Positions 37,712-50,089 of a stretch of 64,000 nucleotides of DNA are shown here, piece by piece. The position numbers and the translations under genes were made by a program. The stretch covers positions 41,110,191 through 41,174,190 of the forward strand of contig NC_088302.1 in NCBI RefSeq assembly GCF_032854445.1, read 5' to 3'. Every line of letters starts with the position of its first letter. The first letter of the stretch is position 1. This DNA is from Liolophura sinensis. Its lineage: Eukaryota > Mollusca > Polyplacophora > Chitonida > Chitonidae. Below the pieces are notes generated by a model. The model did not search any database. It saw only the letters and a program-made list of their open reading frames with translations, and was not told the DNA's origin.

Positions 37712-40700
37712 ATGCTGAAGGCATCCATCAGTCAGCACATAGATGGCTTGTTCGAAGCTCTTGGGGTGTGGGGAACGTACCAAGTTCTACAGATCATCAT
37801 TGTTGAAAGTTTGGCTCTGTCAGCGTCTCACGAACTGTTCTCCATCCTGTATATAGGTAAGGTACAATGGACAGATCGAGCCCCTCATTTCTGTAGAATT
37901 TGTTCTTCTTTCAAACAAGGCCTAGCCTTCGCCTTAAATTGTTTTTTCTCGCAAAGCCGACTTTCATATACCACTAGAAAGTCATAAAATTATCTTCCAA
38001 CACTATTTCGAGGCGAGGCGTAAAATTCAAATTTCAATCTCGTAGAATATGAATAATTGAAAGGCAGAGATAATACAAATGTACGAATCTGGGTTGTACT
38101 TTAATTGCAGTTGTTCATGAAGGCACTGTGTTGGTGTAATAAACATGGATGCGTAGACTTCCTCTAAACCCGGGTTAAGTGACAGAATTAAACGCTTTTC
38201 ACAAATATGAAACAGATTACAAATGGTCCTGAAAGCCCTGCCCATTTTTGCATACAGGAGTGTTGTGCTTACTGTAGACTTAATGAGTATTACCAGCAAG
38301 ATTCTTAATTCTTCTAAAGGTTAACGTGCTTGATTTCCCCATGGGTTGAACCGGTGGCAACCGAAATAGGAGTCCGGGAATTCCTTGTTGTCGACAGTTC
38401 CTTTTATTGGGATCAAATTGTTTCAGTGGTTCAACACCAAAGTGCTTCAACTGAAATGACGTAATTTGACTTTTGCCAGTTCACACAACTGTCCAAAAAC
38501 CATTTCATTTTCCGAAAAAAATCCTCTGCAAAACAATGGTGGTATCAAGACAATCATGTCTAATGCATTACTTTCAAACAGAATTTAGATTTTTTTGTGT
38601 GATGACACCGGATGTTCAATATCCTCAGGCTACCAGCCCCCCGTTCGCTGCAAAGGGCTTGAGAACGTATCCATGACAGACGACTTCAACAACCTGACCG
38701 ATTATGGAACGTTCTACAAAAGCTGTAATGACGTGGTGGATGTCGTCAACGGGTCACATGTTACTGGCTCGTGCTCACGAGGTTATGAATACAACCAACC
38801 AAAGCAAGCCACGTTTGTCAGTGAGGTGGGGGAATGTGGTATATTTGAGAGACATCTTTGCTAATTTTTATTGTGGCTTCCTCGCTTTCACAACACTGAA
38901 CAACTGATTCCTCTGTCTAATCCTAAATGAAAACGAATCCCGGTTTATTGGGAAATGTTTTGGTTGAACGACTTGGTTGAATGAATTCGTTATTACATGT
39001 ATATTGATATATTATTGAGTATTATGATTCCTATACTTAATTCTAAGGAGGTGATTGAGTCTGAGGGGTTTGGACATTTTCTGATGAAGCCTTAAATGAA
39101 GTTTGTTGGAGACAACCTGCCCCCCCCACCCCCCAAAAAACAACAACGACAATCAAACAAACTGAAAAATGTACACTAGGTCATTTGTTTTAGCCATTGT
39201 TATTTAGAGACGTGGTATTCCACCGGTTACGTGTGGCCATGTGTTGTCTATCAAACTGTTATCGCTGCTCTGATTTTTATTCTCTATGCTGTAGCCTGTT
39301 ATATTATATTTACTGGTCGCATCTGTTTCAGTGGGATTTAGTGTGTGGGCGAAGTTACCAGGCTCAGCTTCCACAGATGCTGCTGATTGGTGGACAGTTG
39401 TTCGGAGCCTCGTTTTTCACGTCAATGGCCGATAGATTTGGGCGCCGGAAGATTTGTTTCCTGAGTCAGCTGGGCTTACTTCTCATCTCTGTCGGTACCG
39501 CATTCAGCCCTTCACTTATCGTTCTGGCCACATTGCGCTTCTTCACTGGTTCTTTCCAGCAGGTACCGATAAATATCTTAGAATCTTGATAAAATATCTC
39601 AAAATTTTTTAAAATTCCCTGACATCAGGTCATATTTGAGTATATTTACCCACAGTGCATTCTCCTCCCCCTGTGCTCGCGCCAAAAATCTTGCTCTGTG
39701 GGGGAATTGATTGTTAGACAGTTTTTTTTAACAAGATAAAACTGTGTATTCTTCAGCATCCTGACTTAGAACATTTTATTGAATAAATCAGACTATAAGG
39801 GGAAAATCCACATTGAAATTCTCGTACTTCGTAATGAAGCATTCGCACATGTACGTATACGTCAAGAGGAAAATTTATTTATTTATTTATTTGGTATTTC
39901 ACGCCGTACTTTAAAATATTTAACTTAAACGGTGGTGGCCAGCATAATGGTGGGAGGTAACTGAGCAGAGCCCAGGGGAACCCATGCACGCCCATCCGCA
40001 GGTAGCTATCAAGAGGTAAAACAGTCAATGATATTTTTAATGACTAGCGTAAACTATAAACTACCCTTTGCCTTGAGAGATATCTGGACTTCAGAAATGT
40101 AAAGTGTTACGAGTTAACTGAAAAGTGCATCATCTTTTTTTCCCAGGGCGTGGTCATGTCGTTTTCCGTGATTCCGCTAGAAGTCATGCCGACAAAGAAC
40201 AGGGCACTATGCTTCCTTATAATAGGCACATTCTGGCCCATCTGTCTACAGGTCCTCAACGGTATTGGCTACGCCTTCCGGTTCACCAGCTGGCGTCATA
40301 TGCAGCTGTCCATTAGTGGTGTTATCCTTCTCGTCTTTATACCTAATCTGATGTGAGCTTTCTCATGTTGTAATTTTTTGCTGGGCAAATACGATACTGG
40401 CTATATGGCCACAGACCCCCATTAGTTTTCCATAAGCGACAATGTTAACGTTTAGCGCTGTAGCTCAGTCCCAAACATTCCGAGGCCAATAAGCTTTGGT
40501 GCATACCTGGCCCAGCCTGAGAGAAAGAAGCTGTAAAAATCTTGACATAGGTTGACCGTCAAAATCTGGACCTTTACATGCCGGCAGCTGGGAGGGGTGC
40601 TTAGCAACGCCAAGGGGACGTCACTCGCAGCCTCATCACCACCTGTCTCCTTGTGTCCTCTCGCCCAGAATTTCAAACTTTCACCATTAAAACTCATACC

Positions 40701-43700
40701 TGCCCAAAGCTTAGACAATTTCCATCATTTTGATACCAAGCATGCACTTGTACACTAAAAACGGCAGGCTGGCAGCAAAAAAAGACTTTACACCCTAAAA
40801 TACACAGAACTACAATCGTCCCTACTGAAAAACGCAAGTTGTAATGGGGGTCTGTGTCCTATCACACCAGCCAACTTTTTTTAAAATCAATCATTTTTGC
40901 ACCACATAATGCTTACTACCTCTAAACCTCACACATAAAGTTACAGCTTGATACATGCAAAAACTTTTCAGTAGGAGGAATTTAACTTGGGGTACCCCTA
41001 TCTTGGAAATGTGTCTGTTTGTCCGTCCTCAAGCACCAAGTTCAAAGCTCTGTAGTGCACATACCCTTCAAAATATCTTAACCAGGTCAAATGTTTTGGA
41101 AAGCTGGTATGTATATCTGCAAGAAAAATGAAAAAATTCCAATGACAAAGTATTTTACATTTTCCATTGACAAACATTTACAAAATTATGGATTTTCAAG
41201 TAGATTTTCTTGTTTACAGCAGTGTTAAGAAAATACTTAAAAGCCAAAAGTGTCAAAATATATATCAAAAGACAGGTAATTTATCTGACAATTCACTTAG
41301 CAAATATAGGACATACCTTTTAGCAACTTTGTGCAAAATTTGACTTAAAGTGATACAGGTGGGTAGCAAAGCGCAGTTTCAAAATTCCAGAAAAGTATAT
41401 TTTGATCACCATCAAAGTAAACATATGCATCCAAATTGATATAGAAATGCTCATAGGCAGAGTTTCCATGGATAGGGCTAAAGAAAAGACTAGTATCCCT
41501 TTTACATAGTGATTCACATGATAAAACCCTTTAAAAGATCACCCACTCCCCCCCACACACACACTAACCCCCTTTCCCGTCTCCCCCATGGCTGCCATTG
41601 GTTGGCTGGCTTACCTCAACTCACAGTGCAAAAGAATCCCACCACCTGTGTTGTTGCCTCAGACTAAATTAGTACTTTCCACATAACAAACACCAAAGTG
41701 TGACACTGGCATCTACAAGAGATAAGTAGAGGGGAGAAATATGAATTTGCCACTTACAAAAATAAAGCCACACAGTACATGCACATTGGCCATTCAGACA
41801 GTCAGCAAGGCAACCCTCCCAAGACATGTTGAAGGGACCCAAGAAGAGGGGAAAAGCTATACTTTTTAACCTGTAACAACACAGAAATCCTCAAATAATC
41901 AGTGAGAAATTACATCCGTAATCAGGTTCCACACTGGGTGTTGCTGGGTGGGCATGAGGAATGGACATTCAAACTGTCCGTACATATATGAGAAACCTGT
42001 GACGTTTCCCCGGTTGGGGGGGGGGGGGGGGCGGAGGGGTATGTGTCATGGTGTAGTACCGGACCAATGACGGGGATTCTAGGTCGGCCAAGGGAGTAGA
42101 AGACTGCATCCGAATGGTCAGGCCTTTGAGGAAGCTGAACGGCTAGCAGACCCCACTCACCTAGGTAGATCCCAGTTCAATATATGCATAAACCAGGCAA
42201 AGTTCACTGACGCCATGTTTGGGAGACAAGATCTAAAGAGGGAAACCAAGACAAAAGCTCAATAGGTATTAAACTAGGATGTGAAAGACAAAAGCTCAAT
42301 AGGTATTGAACTAGGATGTGAAAGACATATGTAGCTGTCTAATTTCTAACTTGTGTGTGAGGACATTGGAAACATAAAAAAAATCCCAGTTGCCCAGGGA
42401 GGTGGATGCCACACTGGGCCAGATACTAAAACAAAAACTCCTTTGAGATGTCGCAGGAACAGCGTACTATGTTCTGGTGGAAAAACAGACACCTGGTGGG
42501 GCAGAGACTCATTTTCACAAGGGCAATATTCCAACAGATCACACTCACATGTATGCTAGAAACTTGAAATTGATCATTTTTGTTCCAACGCCCACACATA
42601 CTGTGTGAGTGCACATGTAACTTGTCAGAGGAATGAATATACACATGCAATGAAAACTACATGCCTACAGTGGTTTATTTTTAAGTTTAAAGAGGAAAAT
42701 TTACCTTGTCCACTTCAAGTCTATGCCCAAAACAGCAGACAGTGTTTCAGCAGAGATGCCTGTTTTTAATGTTTTGTGACCTGCAGGATGATTTGAAGCA
42801 CATTTACCTAGTGTGTGGTGGCACACATGGGAGGAACCTGACTTGGTTTGTAAATTAAATGCACACTGGCCCTCTCTACTACTCTAGCCAAGTAAATTAA
42901 TCTGCTGATGTGTTTTTATCCACCTGTGTGAGGCTGGGCCCTTATATGTGATGCAAGGCCTTATTGACCATCCTTAATCACACCACCCTATCTATCAGCC
43001 ACATACTCCAATTTCACTCGCAGCACTCAAATTTTGCATTATTTATCAAAACGTCAGCCCCAAAAGAGACATTTTAAAAACCAGGAACAATGAAACATTG
43101 TCTGTGTTTGTTCCAGTCTGTTTATACTCCTGTACTACCCTTGACCACAGAGCGTTTTAGCCGATTTTTAGACAAAATGGATATGTGGGGAAAATATAGA
43201 ATTAAAAAGCTTTAAAACTGCTCAATCAAGTTCCATGTCAATGCAAACCACATCGCAGATGTACCCACCAAATATTATCAGGCTGTTGCCAAATCTGAGC
43301 ACACAGTGACATATTACATGTTTTGGCACAAGTGGACAGATCAGGCCACAGACCCCCATTAGTTTTCCATAAGCGACAATGTTAACGTTTAGCGCTGTAG
43401 CTCAGTCCCAAAACATTCCGAGGCCAATAAGCTTTGGTGCATACCTGGCCCAGCCTGAGAGAAAGAAGCTGTAAAAATCTTGACATAGGTTGACCGTCAA
43501 AATCTGGACCTTTACATGCCGGCAGCTGGGAGGGGTGCTTAGCAACGCCAAGGGGACGTCACTCGCAGCCTCATCACCACCTGTCTCCTTGTGTCCTCTC
43601 GCCCAGAATTTCAAACTTTCACCATTAAAACTCATACCTGCCCAAAGCTTAGACAATTTCCATCATTTTGATACCAAGCATGCACTTGTACACCAAAAAC

Positions 43701-46700
43701 GGCAGGCTGGCAGCAAAAAAAGACTTTACACCCTAAAATACACAGAACTACAATCGTCCCTACTGAAAAACGCAAGTTGTAATGGGGGTCTGTGTCCATA
43801 TTGTCCACCACAACATGAAAATGGTGCATTTACACTGTCATAGTGGTATATATATGAAGCANNNNNNNNNNNNNNNNNNNNNNNNNNNNNNNNNNNNNNN
43901 NNNNNNNNNNNNNNNNNNNNNNNNNNNNNNNNNNNNNNNNNNNNNNNNNNNNNNNNNNNNNNNNNNNNNNNNNNNNNNNNNNNNNNNNNNNNNNNNNNNN
44001 NNNNNNNNNNNNNNNNNNNNNNNNNNNNNNNNNNNNNNNNNNNNNNNNNNNNNNNNNNNNNCTATATTGTCCACCACAACATGAAAATGGTGCATTTACA
44101 CTGTCATAGTGGTATATATATAGCAGTATGCTACCACTCTAGTTTGATGCTGCTCCTGTCCATCATAATACCACAGTCTATCTCATGTCGCTAACGGTAA
44201 AAAAGTTAAATATCAGAATTTCCCTGAAAACTGTCGTGGATTAATGATACATTTTCAAAATTCGCCACCACACAGTCATGATAACATTGCAGTCACATGC
44301 ACCACACGGTAAAGGTATTGTATCATAAGCCCGACCTTTATGCTACAGATTCTTAAAGGAAACACTGAGATGGTTGTTTGCAAATGGAAGAACGGAAGAT
44401 GCAAAGGAAATCATCAAAAAGGCTATCCGCATGAACAAGGCGCCAGAAACAGAGGTCTGGGAACAGGCGACCAGGTGCATAGCTGAGAGTGAACGATCTT
44501 GGCAACGCGCGCAGAAAGAAACAGAGTTATCCGCTCTTGGTTCACCAGGCACGGCAGTTGGTCTCTCTTTGAATGGCTACGGATCTGAAAAACCATTGTC
44601 CATTATTGATATATTTAAAATTCCACGTCTTCGGTGCACCGCCTTAATAATGTTTTTCGTTTGGTAAGTCAACATAGTGCAGGTTAAATAATCTGACATT
44701 AATATTTGGTTTTAAATTTCAAGAGAATTTTGACATGTTTAATTGAAAATTACACTACTGTCAACACGAAAACGTACTGACTAACTACGCACTGTTACTT
44801 TTTCTATGCTGTCGTAGTAAAAAAGTTATTTTCATGGAAAGATAAAGAATTGCCAACGTTCTGACTAACGTTGGGTTGATCTGGCCATTTTTTCCAAGAT
44901 AACAAACGTTCTGAGTCACTCTAGGTTAATCTTGTTATCTGTTCAATGATTGTGAAAGCATTGACTCACCTCGAGTTGATCTTGTTATCTGCTGCAGAAT
45001 TGTGAACGTTCTGACTCACTTTGGATTGATCTTGTCATCTGTTCCAGGATTGTGAACGCCCTGACACACTTTGGGCTGGTCTTGACCTCCGCAAAACTGG
45101 CCGGGAACAGATTCATCAACTATATCCTAGTCAGTATGGACATGCTACCAGCTAGTTTTATAGCCTACTTTATTCTTATAAGGTAATAAAATGGCTTTAT
45201 TCATGGCTTGTTGTGGACTTACCAAATACACATCTGGCTCCACACATTGTTTACTTTAAACTTGTCAGTAGATTAGACTCATCGTACATGATCACGTAAC
45301 CATGCAAGACTATGATAACTGGTATAGATGATTATACATAATCAGACAAGTAAGGTCACTTAACATTATTCATCAATGGGAGACTCGAGGACGAGCTACA
45401 CAGAAGGTCCAAATGACAGTAGAACGAATCGTTTTCCTCTGTGTACTTCATGTATGTTTTTATGAGAACACGACAATGCATAAATCATAGCATCTCATTG
45501 CAGGTTTGGGAGAAAGCCTGCCTGCTGCTCTTTCCACGCCATTGTTGGAGTTTGTTTGGTCGTGGCGGCTCTGGTACAAGGGTTTGGTGGTAAGGGATGA
45601 GAAACATTACCAAAATCTGAACCCCATTGTTCTGTCTATAGGGTGCCACAAAGTAACACATAGGTTGAATTTTCACATTTCTTAATTAATAAATAATTTG
45701 ATACGCTGTCGTTTTCAGCTATGTTACACAATGCGAAAGTAAGAATGTCAATTATCATGATATAAACAGCAGAATTATACTCGTTATCAAATTGAACGAA
45801 CTTAAACGAAGGCATTTGATGGCGTGTCCTTGGTAAACATGGTTTACGAAGGGACCATTTATGACTTAGATTGAAATCACAACATAACTTGCATCTAACA
45901 AATGCTAGGCTATGAACTGCCAGTGATATCACTTTATTTTACAACTAATTCGGCTTCATCCACGGTGTAAACTGGTGCTAATATTGCTACTATTTAACCA
46001 TTTACATGATCGCTTAGGAGGAAATCATAGCTGAGATTAATTGGCAAACCATACCTGAGGTGGATAGACAAGTTTCGAAGGGCAGGACTTGACCAGGCAT
46101 ACGGGTGACCATTTGCCAACTATTTCTAACACATTACACTCACTGAAGTTTTTCCGTTGTCATTTATGTTGCATATCTAACTCGTATGTATTGCCAACTG
46201 TCACAATGCCGTCGCTGTAGTTTTGTATGTTGTCATTCATATTGTATGTCTAACTCGTATGTATTGCCAATTGTCACACTGCGGTCGCTGTAGTTTTGTA
46301 TGTTGTCATTTATATTGTATGTCTAACTCCTATGTATTGCCAACTGTCACACTGCGGTCGCTGTAGTTTTGTATATTGTCATTTATGTTATATATCTAAC
46401 TCCTATGTGTTGCCAACTGTCACAATGCCGTCGCTGTAGTTCTGTATGTTGTCATTTATATTGTATGTCCAACTCCTATGTATTGCCAACTGTCACACTG
46501 CGGTCGCTGTAGTTTTGTATATTGTCATTTATGTTATATATCTAACTCCTATGTATTGCCAACTGTCACACTGCGGTCGCTGTAGTTTTGTATGTTGTCA
46601 TTCATATTGTATGTCTATCTCCTATGTATTGGTGCGGTCGCTGTAGTTTTGTATGTTGTCATTTATATTGTATATCTAACTCCTATGTATTGCCAGCTGC

Positions 46701-49486
46701 CACACTGCGGTCGCTGTAGTTTTGTATGTTGTCATTTATATTGTATGTCTAACTCCTATGTATTGCCAGCTGCCACACTGCGGTCGCTGTAGTTTTGTAT
46801 GTTGTCATTCATATTGTATGTCTAACTCCTGTATACTGCCAACTGTCACAATGTCTTTGCTGTAGTTTTGTATGTTGACGCCTTGTCATACACTGCTGTC
46901 TAATATGAAATAGTTTACAATCTCAACATTAAAGTTATCTCTGGTTATAAATTTGTTTAAATAAATATCTAAGTAAGATGTGCTATCTGAAAATAAGACA
47001 AAACAGAAAAAGAATTCCACTTAATCATACCACTATAATCAAATGCTTTCATTGTTCCAGGTCAAGAATTTTCAACGATCGTAACGGTGTTTACAATCCT
47101 GGGGAAGTTCGGTAACTCTGCCTCGTTCGTCATTCTTTTCCTTTATACACCAGAACTGTATCCCACAAACCTCAGGTATGCGGATATCACCATTACCAGT
47201 GTTAATCTGTCTTTGTTTACATAGCTCTGTTTGTGAAATCAAGGGTGTGGACAGCATCTGAGTAAATAGATAAAGAGTCAATGAACCAATGGCATTACTT
47301 GTATTGACCACCTTCTTTCTTAGTTCGCAACCTTGAATGTAAACACAGGCTTAATGCAATGGCCGAAAAGGTAAAACAAAAATGATAAGAGCTCAGAAAG
47401 AAATGATCATGAAACAATAATTCCTTCCCCAAGGCCGAATCAGCAACTTTCTTTGATAAATCCAGAACACCAAGTTTGAGAGTGAATATCCAAAAACAAA
47501 ACCAAGTGGAACAAGGAATTATTTACTGTTCGGGATATTATTCACGTTTGTCAGATCCTAATGTAAATACTGCAACATTCTTTGACTGATTGATCTGTAG
47601 TCCTTTGATAACAAAAGAAACACAAAATGAATTGATCTGACAGGCATGTCTTCAAGAAGACTGTAACGAGGAAATGAAATAAAGGGTGTGGATAACAAGT
47701 AAGGGAACAGCTCTAGCCGAACCCAAGCCCGTGAATTGGTGCCAAAATAAAATAAAGGGAAAAATTTGGATGGGTGGGTTTGATCATGGGTTATCACATG
47801 TAATACTGGACAATCTATAAAGCAGATATTGTTTGGTGACTTAGTGTATGTAAGGAGAGGGTTTATTTCTCTGATGATTTCATCGTTTGATTTATTATCT
47901 TAACGGCTGGAAATTCTGAAAAACAATTTTGAGGTGCAAACTCCCACGTTGTGTTTCTTTGATCTTGGAGTTAACTTTTTGGATGCCGATTTCTATGACA
48001 GCAAGTACCAGTGGTCGAGGATATTAAAAACCACGAGACTAATCTCCACTGCTGAACGTAGGGTAAATGGGGTCCATATTTCTCTTTTTACAAAGATGAT
48101 CTGGATGTATCTATAATATATACATATATGTAAATATACTAAAATCTAGACAGATTTTCGCTCTGAAGAGACTTGTCTTTTACGGACAAGTGTGACCGTA
48201 ACTTAAGAATCTTAAGGAATCTTGCCACAAACACAGGTCTTTCTGACATTTAACGGCTTATTTTCTATCATTTATGGTCCACCCTAATTCAACCTTCCTC
48301 AGATAATGATTATGATATATTCATGGACGAAAATAACCCTCCGAGCGTTTCGTAATACGACAGTAGAATCCCCACCTCTCACTGTTTGTTCAGTTTTGGT
48401 GAGAAGACACGGTAGTTTTCATTGTCTAACATTAATAGTCGAAGATCACTTGTCTCCAACCAATGCATATGGGCCAACTCATCAACCAATGCTGTTATCC
48501 AAAGTCAAAGAATAGCACCTGCAGTTTTTGTTTAATATACTGGTATGAGGTTGTTGTTTAGGCTAAGTGTAAAATTGAAGACTTGGCCTAAAGTTAAATC
48601 TGGTAATAACCAGTTTTGAACTAACGAGCCACGGTGTGCATACATGTGTGGCACATAGAAATGTCCATCAAACACCTTTCAAAGTCTGGGGAGTGAAATC
48701 CCAGGCACAGCGGCTTGCCCCATCCATGAGACCGATAACACCCATAAAACTTGCCATCGTGTAAGTGAAAATATTCTTGAGTGTGGTGTTAAATTACAAT
48801 ACCCCTTAGTCATGTAACTCTTATACCAAGGAAGTGCACATCTTCAACTAAGTTGAATTATGAGTGCTGTTATATGTATATTATTCATTTCTAATTTCTC
48901 AAGGAGCTTTGGCCTGGGATTTGCTTCGTCAGCTTCCAGACTCGGTGGCATGTTGGCGCCCTTTTCAAATTTAGTGGTAAGTCGCCTGGTACTGGTCTAT
49001 TTTTTTGGGGCGGATTAATGTTGAGGAGTGAGGGCTTGTGTGAATTGGTCAGTTACAGTCTTGTCGTTTTATACGAGGAGCACCGTGAGGTTAGTTATTC
49101 GATATACAAGGGTTTATTATAATTGGAGAGTTTGTGCTAAAAGTAGCAAATACTGGTATATACACACGACATTGACAGTGTTTCACCAATAAATGTTTAT
49201 AATATTGTTTATTTACATATTTGAATGGTGTTTTACGCCATACCCCAGAATATTTCACTTATAATTTATGTAGGTTCTCTACAGCATTGTGTGCATGCCC
49301 CCATTTCAGATGGATTACATACCGTGGGCTCCCGGAACTGTGTATGGAATCTGCTCTCTGCTCGCTTGTCTCCTGATCATGCTTTTACCAGAGACTCTGA
49401 ACAGACAACTGCCACAAACCGTGGAGGAGATCAACGCCTGGAACGGACCTTCAATCTGCCGAAGAAAGACTTCAGAATCCGAGTAG
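37712..49486 (+). CDS. SLC22-type organic ion transporter (major facilitator), complete
   Basis: Ten exons: 37712-37856, 38629-38825, 39332-39562, 40147-40352, 44349-44663, 45048-45182, 45504-45589, 47061-47175, 48904-48976 and 49310-49486. All borders are GT-AG and all phases join, giving 559 residues, normal for SLC22. Landmarks: LFEALGVWGTYQ at the N-terminus; a large first extracellular loop (about residues 49-114) with NVS, NLT and NGS glycosylation sites; SEWDLVCGRSYQAQLPQM; the MFS signature MADRFGRRK; FLKETLRWLFANGR; the second loop RFGRKP; LYTPELYPTNLR; and LLPETLNRQLPQTVEE near the end. SLC22 proteins move organic cations, anions or zwitterions across the plasma membrane with 12 helices. 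The substrate cannot be read from sequence. The PESPRWL motif is altered (no Pro). The start ATG follows an AG, so a 5' UTR exon is possible. Confidence 0.95.
39870..40008 (-). mobile_element. SINE family A, 5'-truncated, in SLC22 intron 3
   Basis: Reverse complement of the family body and 3' end. TCAAGAGG at 39862-39869 and 40009-40016 forms a short target-site duplication. It ends about 140 bases before the exon 4 acceptor. Confidence 0.88.
40407..40859. mobile_element. MITE with 18-bp terminal inverted repeats, copy 1
   Basis: Begins GGCCACAGACCCCCATTA and ends with the inverted copy (TAATGGGGGTCTGTGTCC), one mismatch between ends. 453 bp, no coding capacity. Copy 2 at 43344-43797 differs by one base insertion and one substitution noticed by eye. 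Flanks of the two copies are unrelated, which argues for transposition. TAT on both sides may be a 3-bp target duplication, but this is not shared by copy 2. Confidence 0.85.
40860..43343. other. SLC22 intron 4 between two MITE copies
   Basis: No exon supported. It contains a CA- and C-rich patch (41540-41590), a G-run (42016-42031) and a 37-bp tandem duplication at 42251-42325. Its base composition is less AT-rich than the flanking intron, and it may include an unrecognised transposon. Confidence 0.4.
42251..42325. repeat. 37-bp tandem duplication
   Basis: GACAAAAGCTCAATAGGTAT and the following 17 bases occur twice in a row with a single difference. Confidence 0.9.
43344..43797. mobile_element. 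MITE with 18-bp terminal inverted repeats, copy 2
   Basis: Nearly identical to 40407-40859 (over 99% by eye), in the same orientation, within the same intron 2.9 kb downstream. It lies directly before the repeat that flanks the assembly gap. Confidence 0.85.
43798..44121. repeat. 58-bp direct repeat flanking a 200-N assembly gap
   Basis: The segment beginning ATATTGTCCACCACAACATG is present at 43798-43855 and again at 44064-44121; N runs from 43862 to 44061, exactly 200. The round size indicates a placeholder. A collapsed tandem repeat or a wrongly joined allele is likely. Confidence 0.9.
44861..45110. repeat. Tandem copies of the SLC22 exon 6 acceptor region
   Basis: A 50-bp unit recurs at 44861, 44912, 44962, 45011 and 45061 (CTGACTCACTTTGGATTGATCTTG and variants). 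The last copy is the true start of coding exon 6 (CTGACACACTTTGGGCTGGTCTTG). The intron therefore carries four diverged copies of its own acceptor and exon start. Confidence 0.85.
46170..46880. repeat. Minisatellite, 73-bp unit, in SLC22 intron 7
   Basis: About 9 to 10 copies containing TATGTATTGCCAACTGTCAC and GGTCGCTGTAGTTTTGTATG; GTCGCTG recurs at 46211, 46284, 46357, 46430 and 46503. One later copy is shortened. Confidence 0.93.
48715..48800 (+). mobile_element. Diverged SINE family A 3' fragment
   Basis: CATCGTGTAAGTGAAAATATTC followed by TTGAGTGTGGTGTTAAATTAC resembles the family 3' end. It lies in SLC22 intron 8, upstream of exon 9. Confidence 0.5.
49207..49264 (-). mobile_element. 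SINE family A fragment next to the SLC22 exon 10 acceptor
   Basis: TTGAATGGTGTTTTACGCCATA followed by CCAGAATATTTCACTTATA is the reverse of the family 3' end. It ends 45 bases before the final coding exon. Confidence 0.8.
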
Positions 49487-49737
49487 AGCCAAAATTCTCA
49501 TCTCACTATATCAGCTCTTTCAGTCGCTCTATTTCTGGTGTTACTCGCTCTACACAAGGCAAAGCCTTGGAACAAATGCCTCACACTCCTGTTTGTCTTC
49601 TAAAATGTACAACAAAATATGTTCATATGACTGACGGCTTAAAAAATAAGGATGAACGAAACAAGGCAGCAGGCATTATTCCACAGTACACTCACATGGT
49701 TGAAACGTAAGTGTAATCGTGAACAGAACACAATGTC

Positions 49738-49743
49738 AATAAA
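49738..49743 (+). terminator. Poly(A) signal of the SLC22 gene
   Basis: AATAAA lies 252 bases after the stop codon and is the first canonical signal noticed downstream. Confidence 0.6.
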
Positions 49744-50041
49744 TAATCAACATATAAGTGTTTTCTTCTACCTAAAAAAAATTGATATTGTGAGGTAGTC
49801 GCAAAAAAGGCCTATCTCAGTCTGAACTTTAGGCAACAGGAAACGTAATGCTCGGCGAAAGAAAGTTTATATTATCCAAAAGACTATGTGCACTGTAGAC
49901 ATATTTAGACAAAAACATCCCACTAATATCGGCAAATACATTACCAGTAAGCAGAAAAATCTATTTTCCTAATTCCCCTAAGCGTTTCATGAATAACTCA
50001 TGTAGAATGTGGCCATGTAGAAATTGTTATTTAATTTCAAG

Positions 50042-50044
<3 letters not shown>

Positions 50045-50086
<42 letters not shown>
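50045..50086. repeat. (TA)n microsatellite
   Basis: Alternating TA of about 40 bases. Confidence 0.95.

Positions 50087-50089
<3 letters not shown>

Noticed and set aside
40452..43656. Two near-identical open frames starting MSKLWAGMSFNG
   Set aside because: They arise from the two MITE copies; no protein family is recognisable and the element has no other coding features.
49225..49710. 161-codon open frame over the last SLC22 exon
   Set aside because: It is in a different frame from the conserved transporter exon (49310-49486), which has clear SLC22 motifs, and starts inside a SINE fragment.
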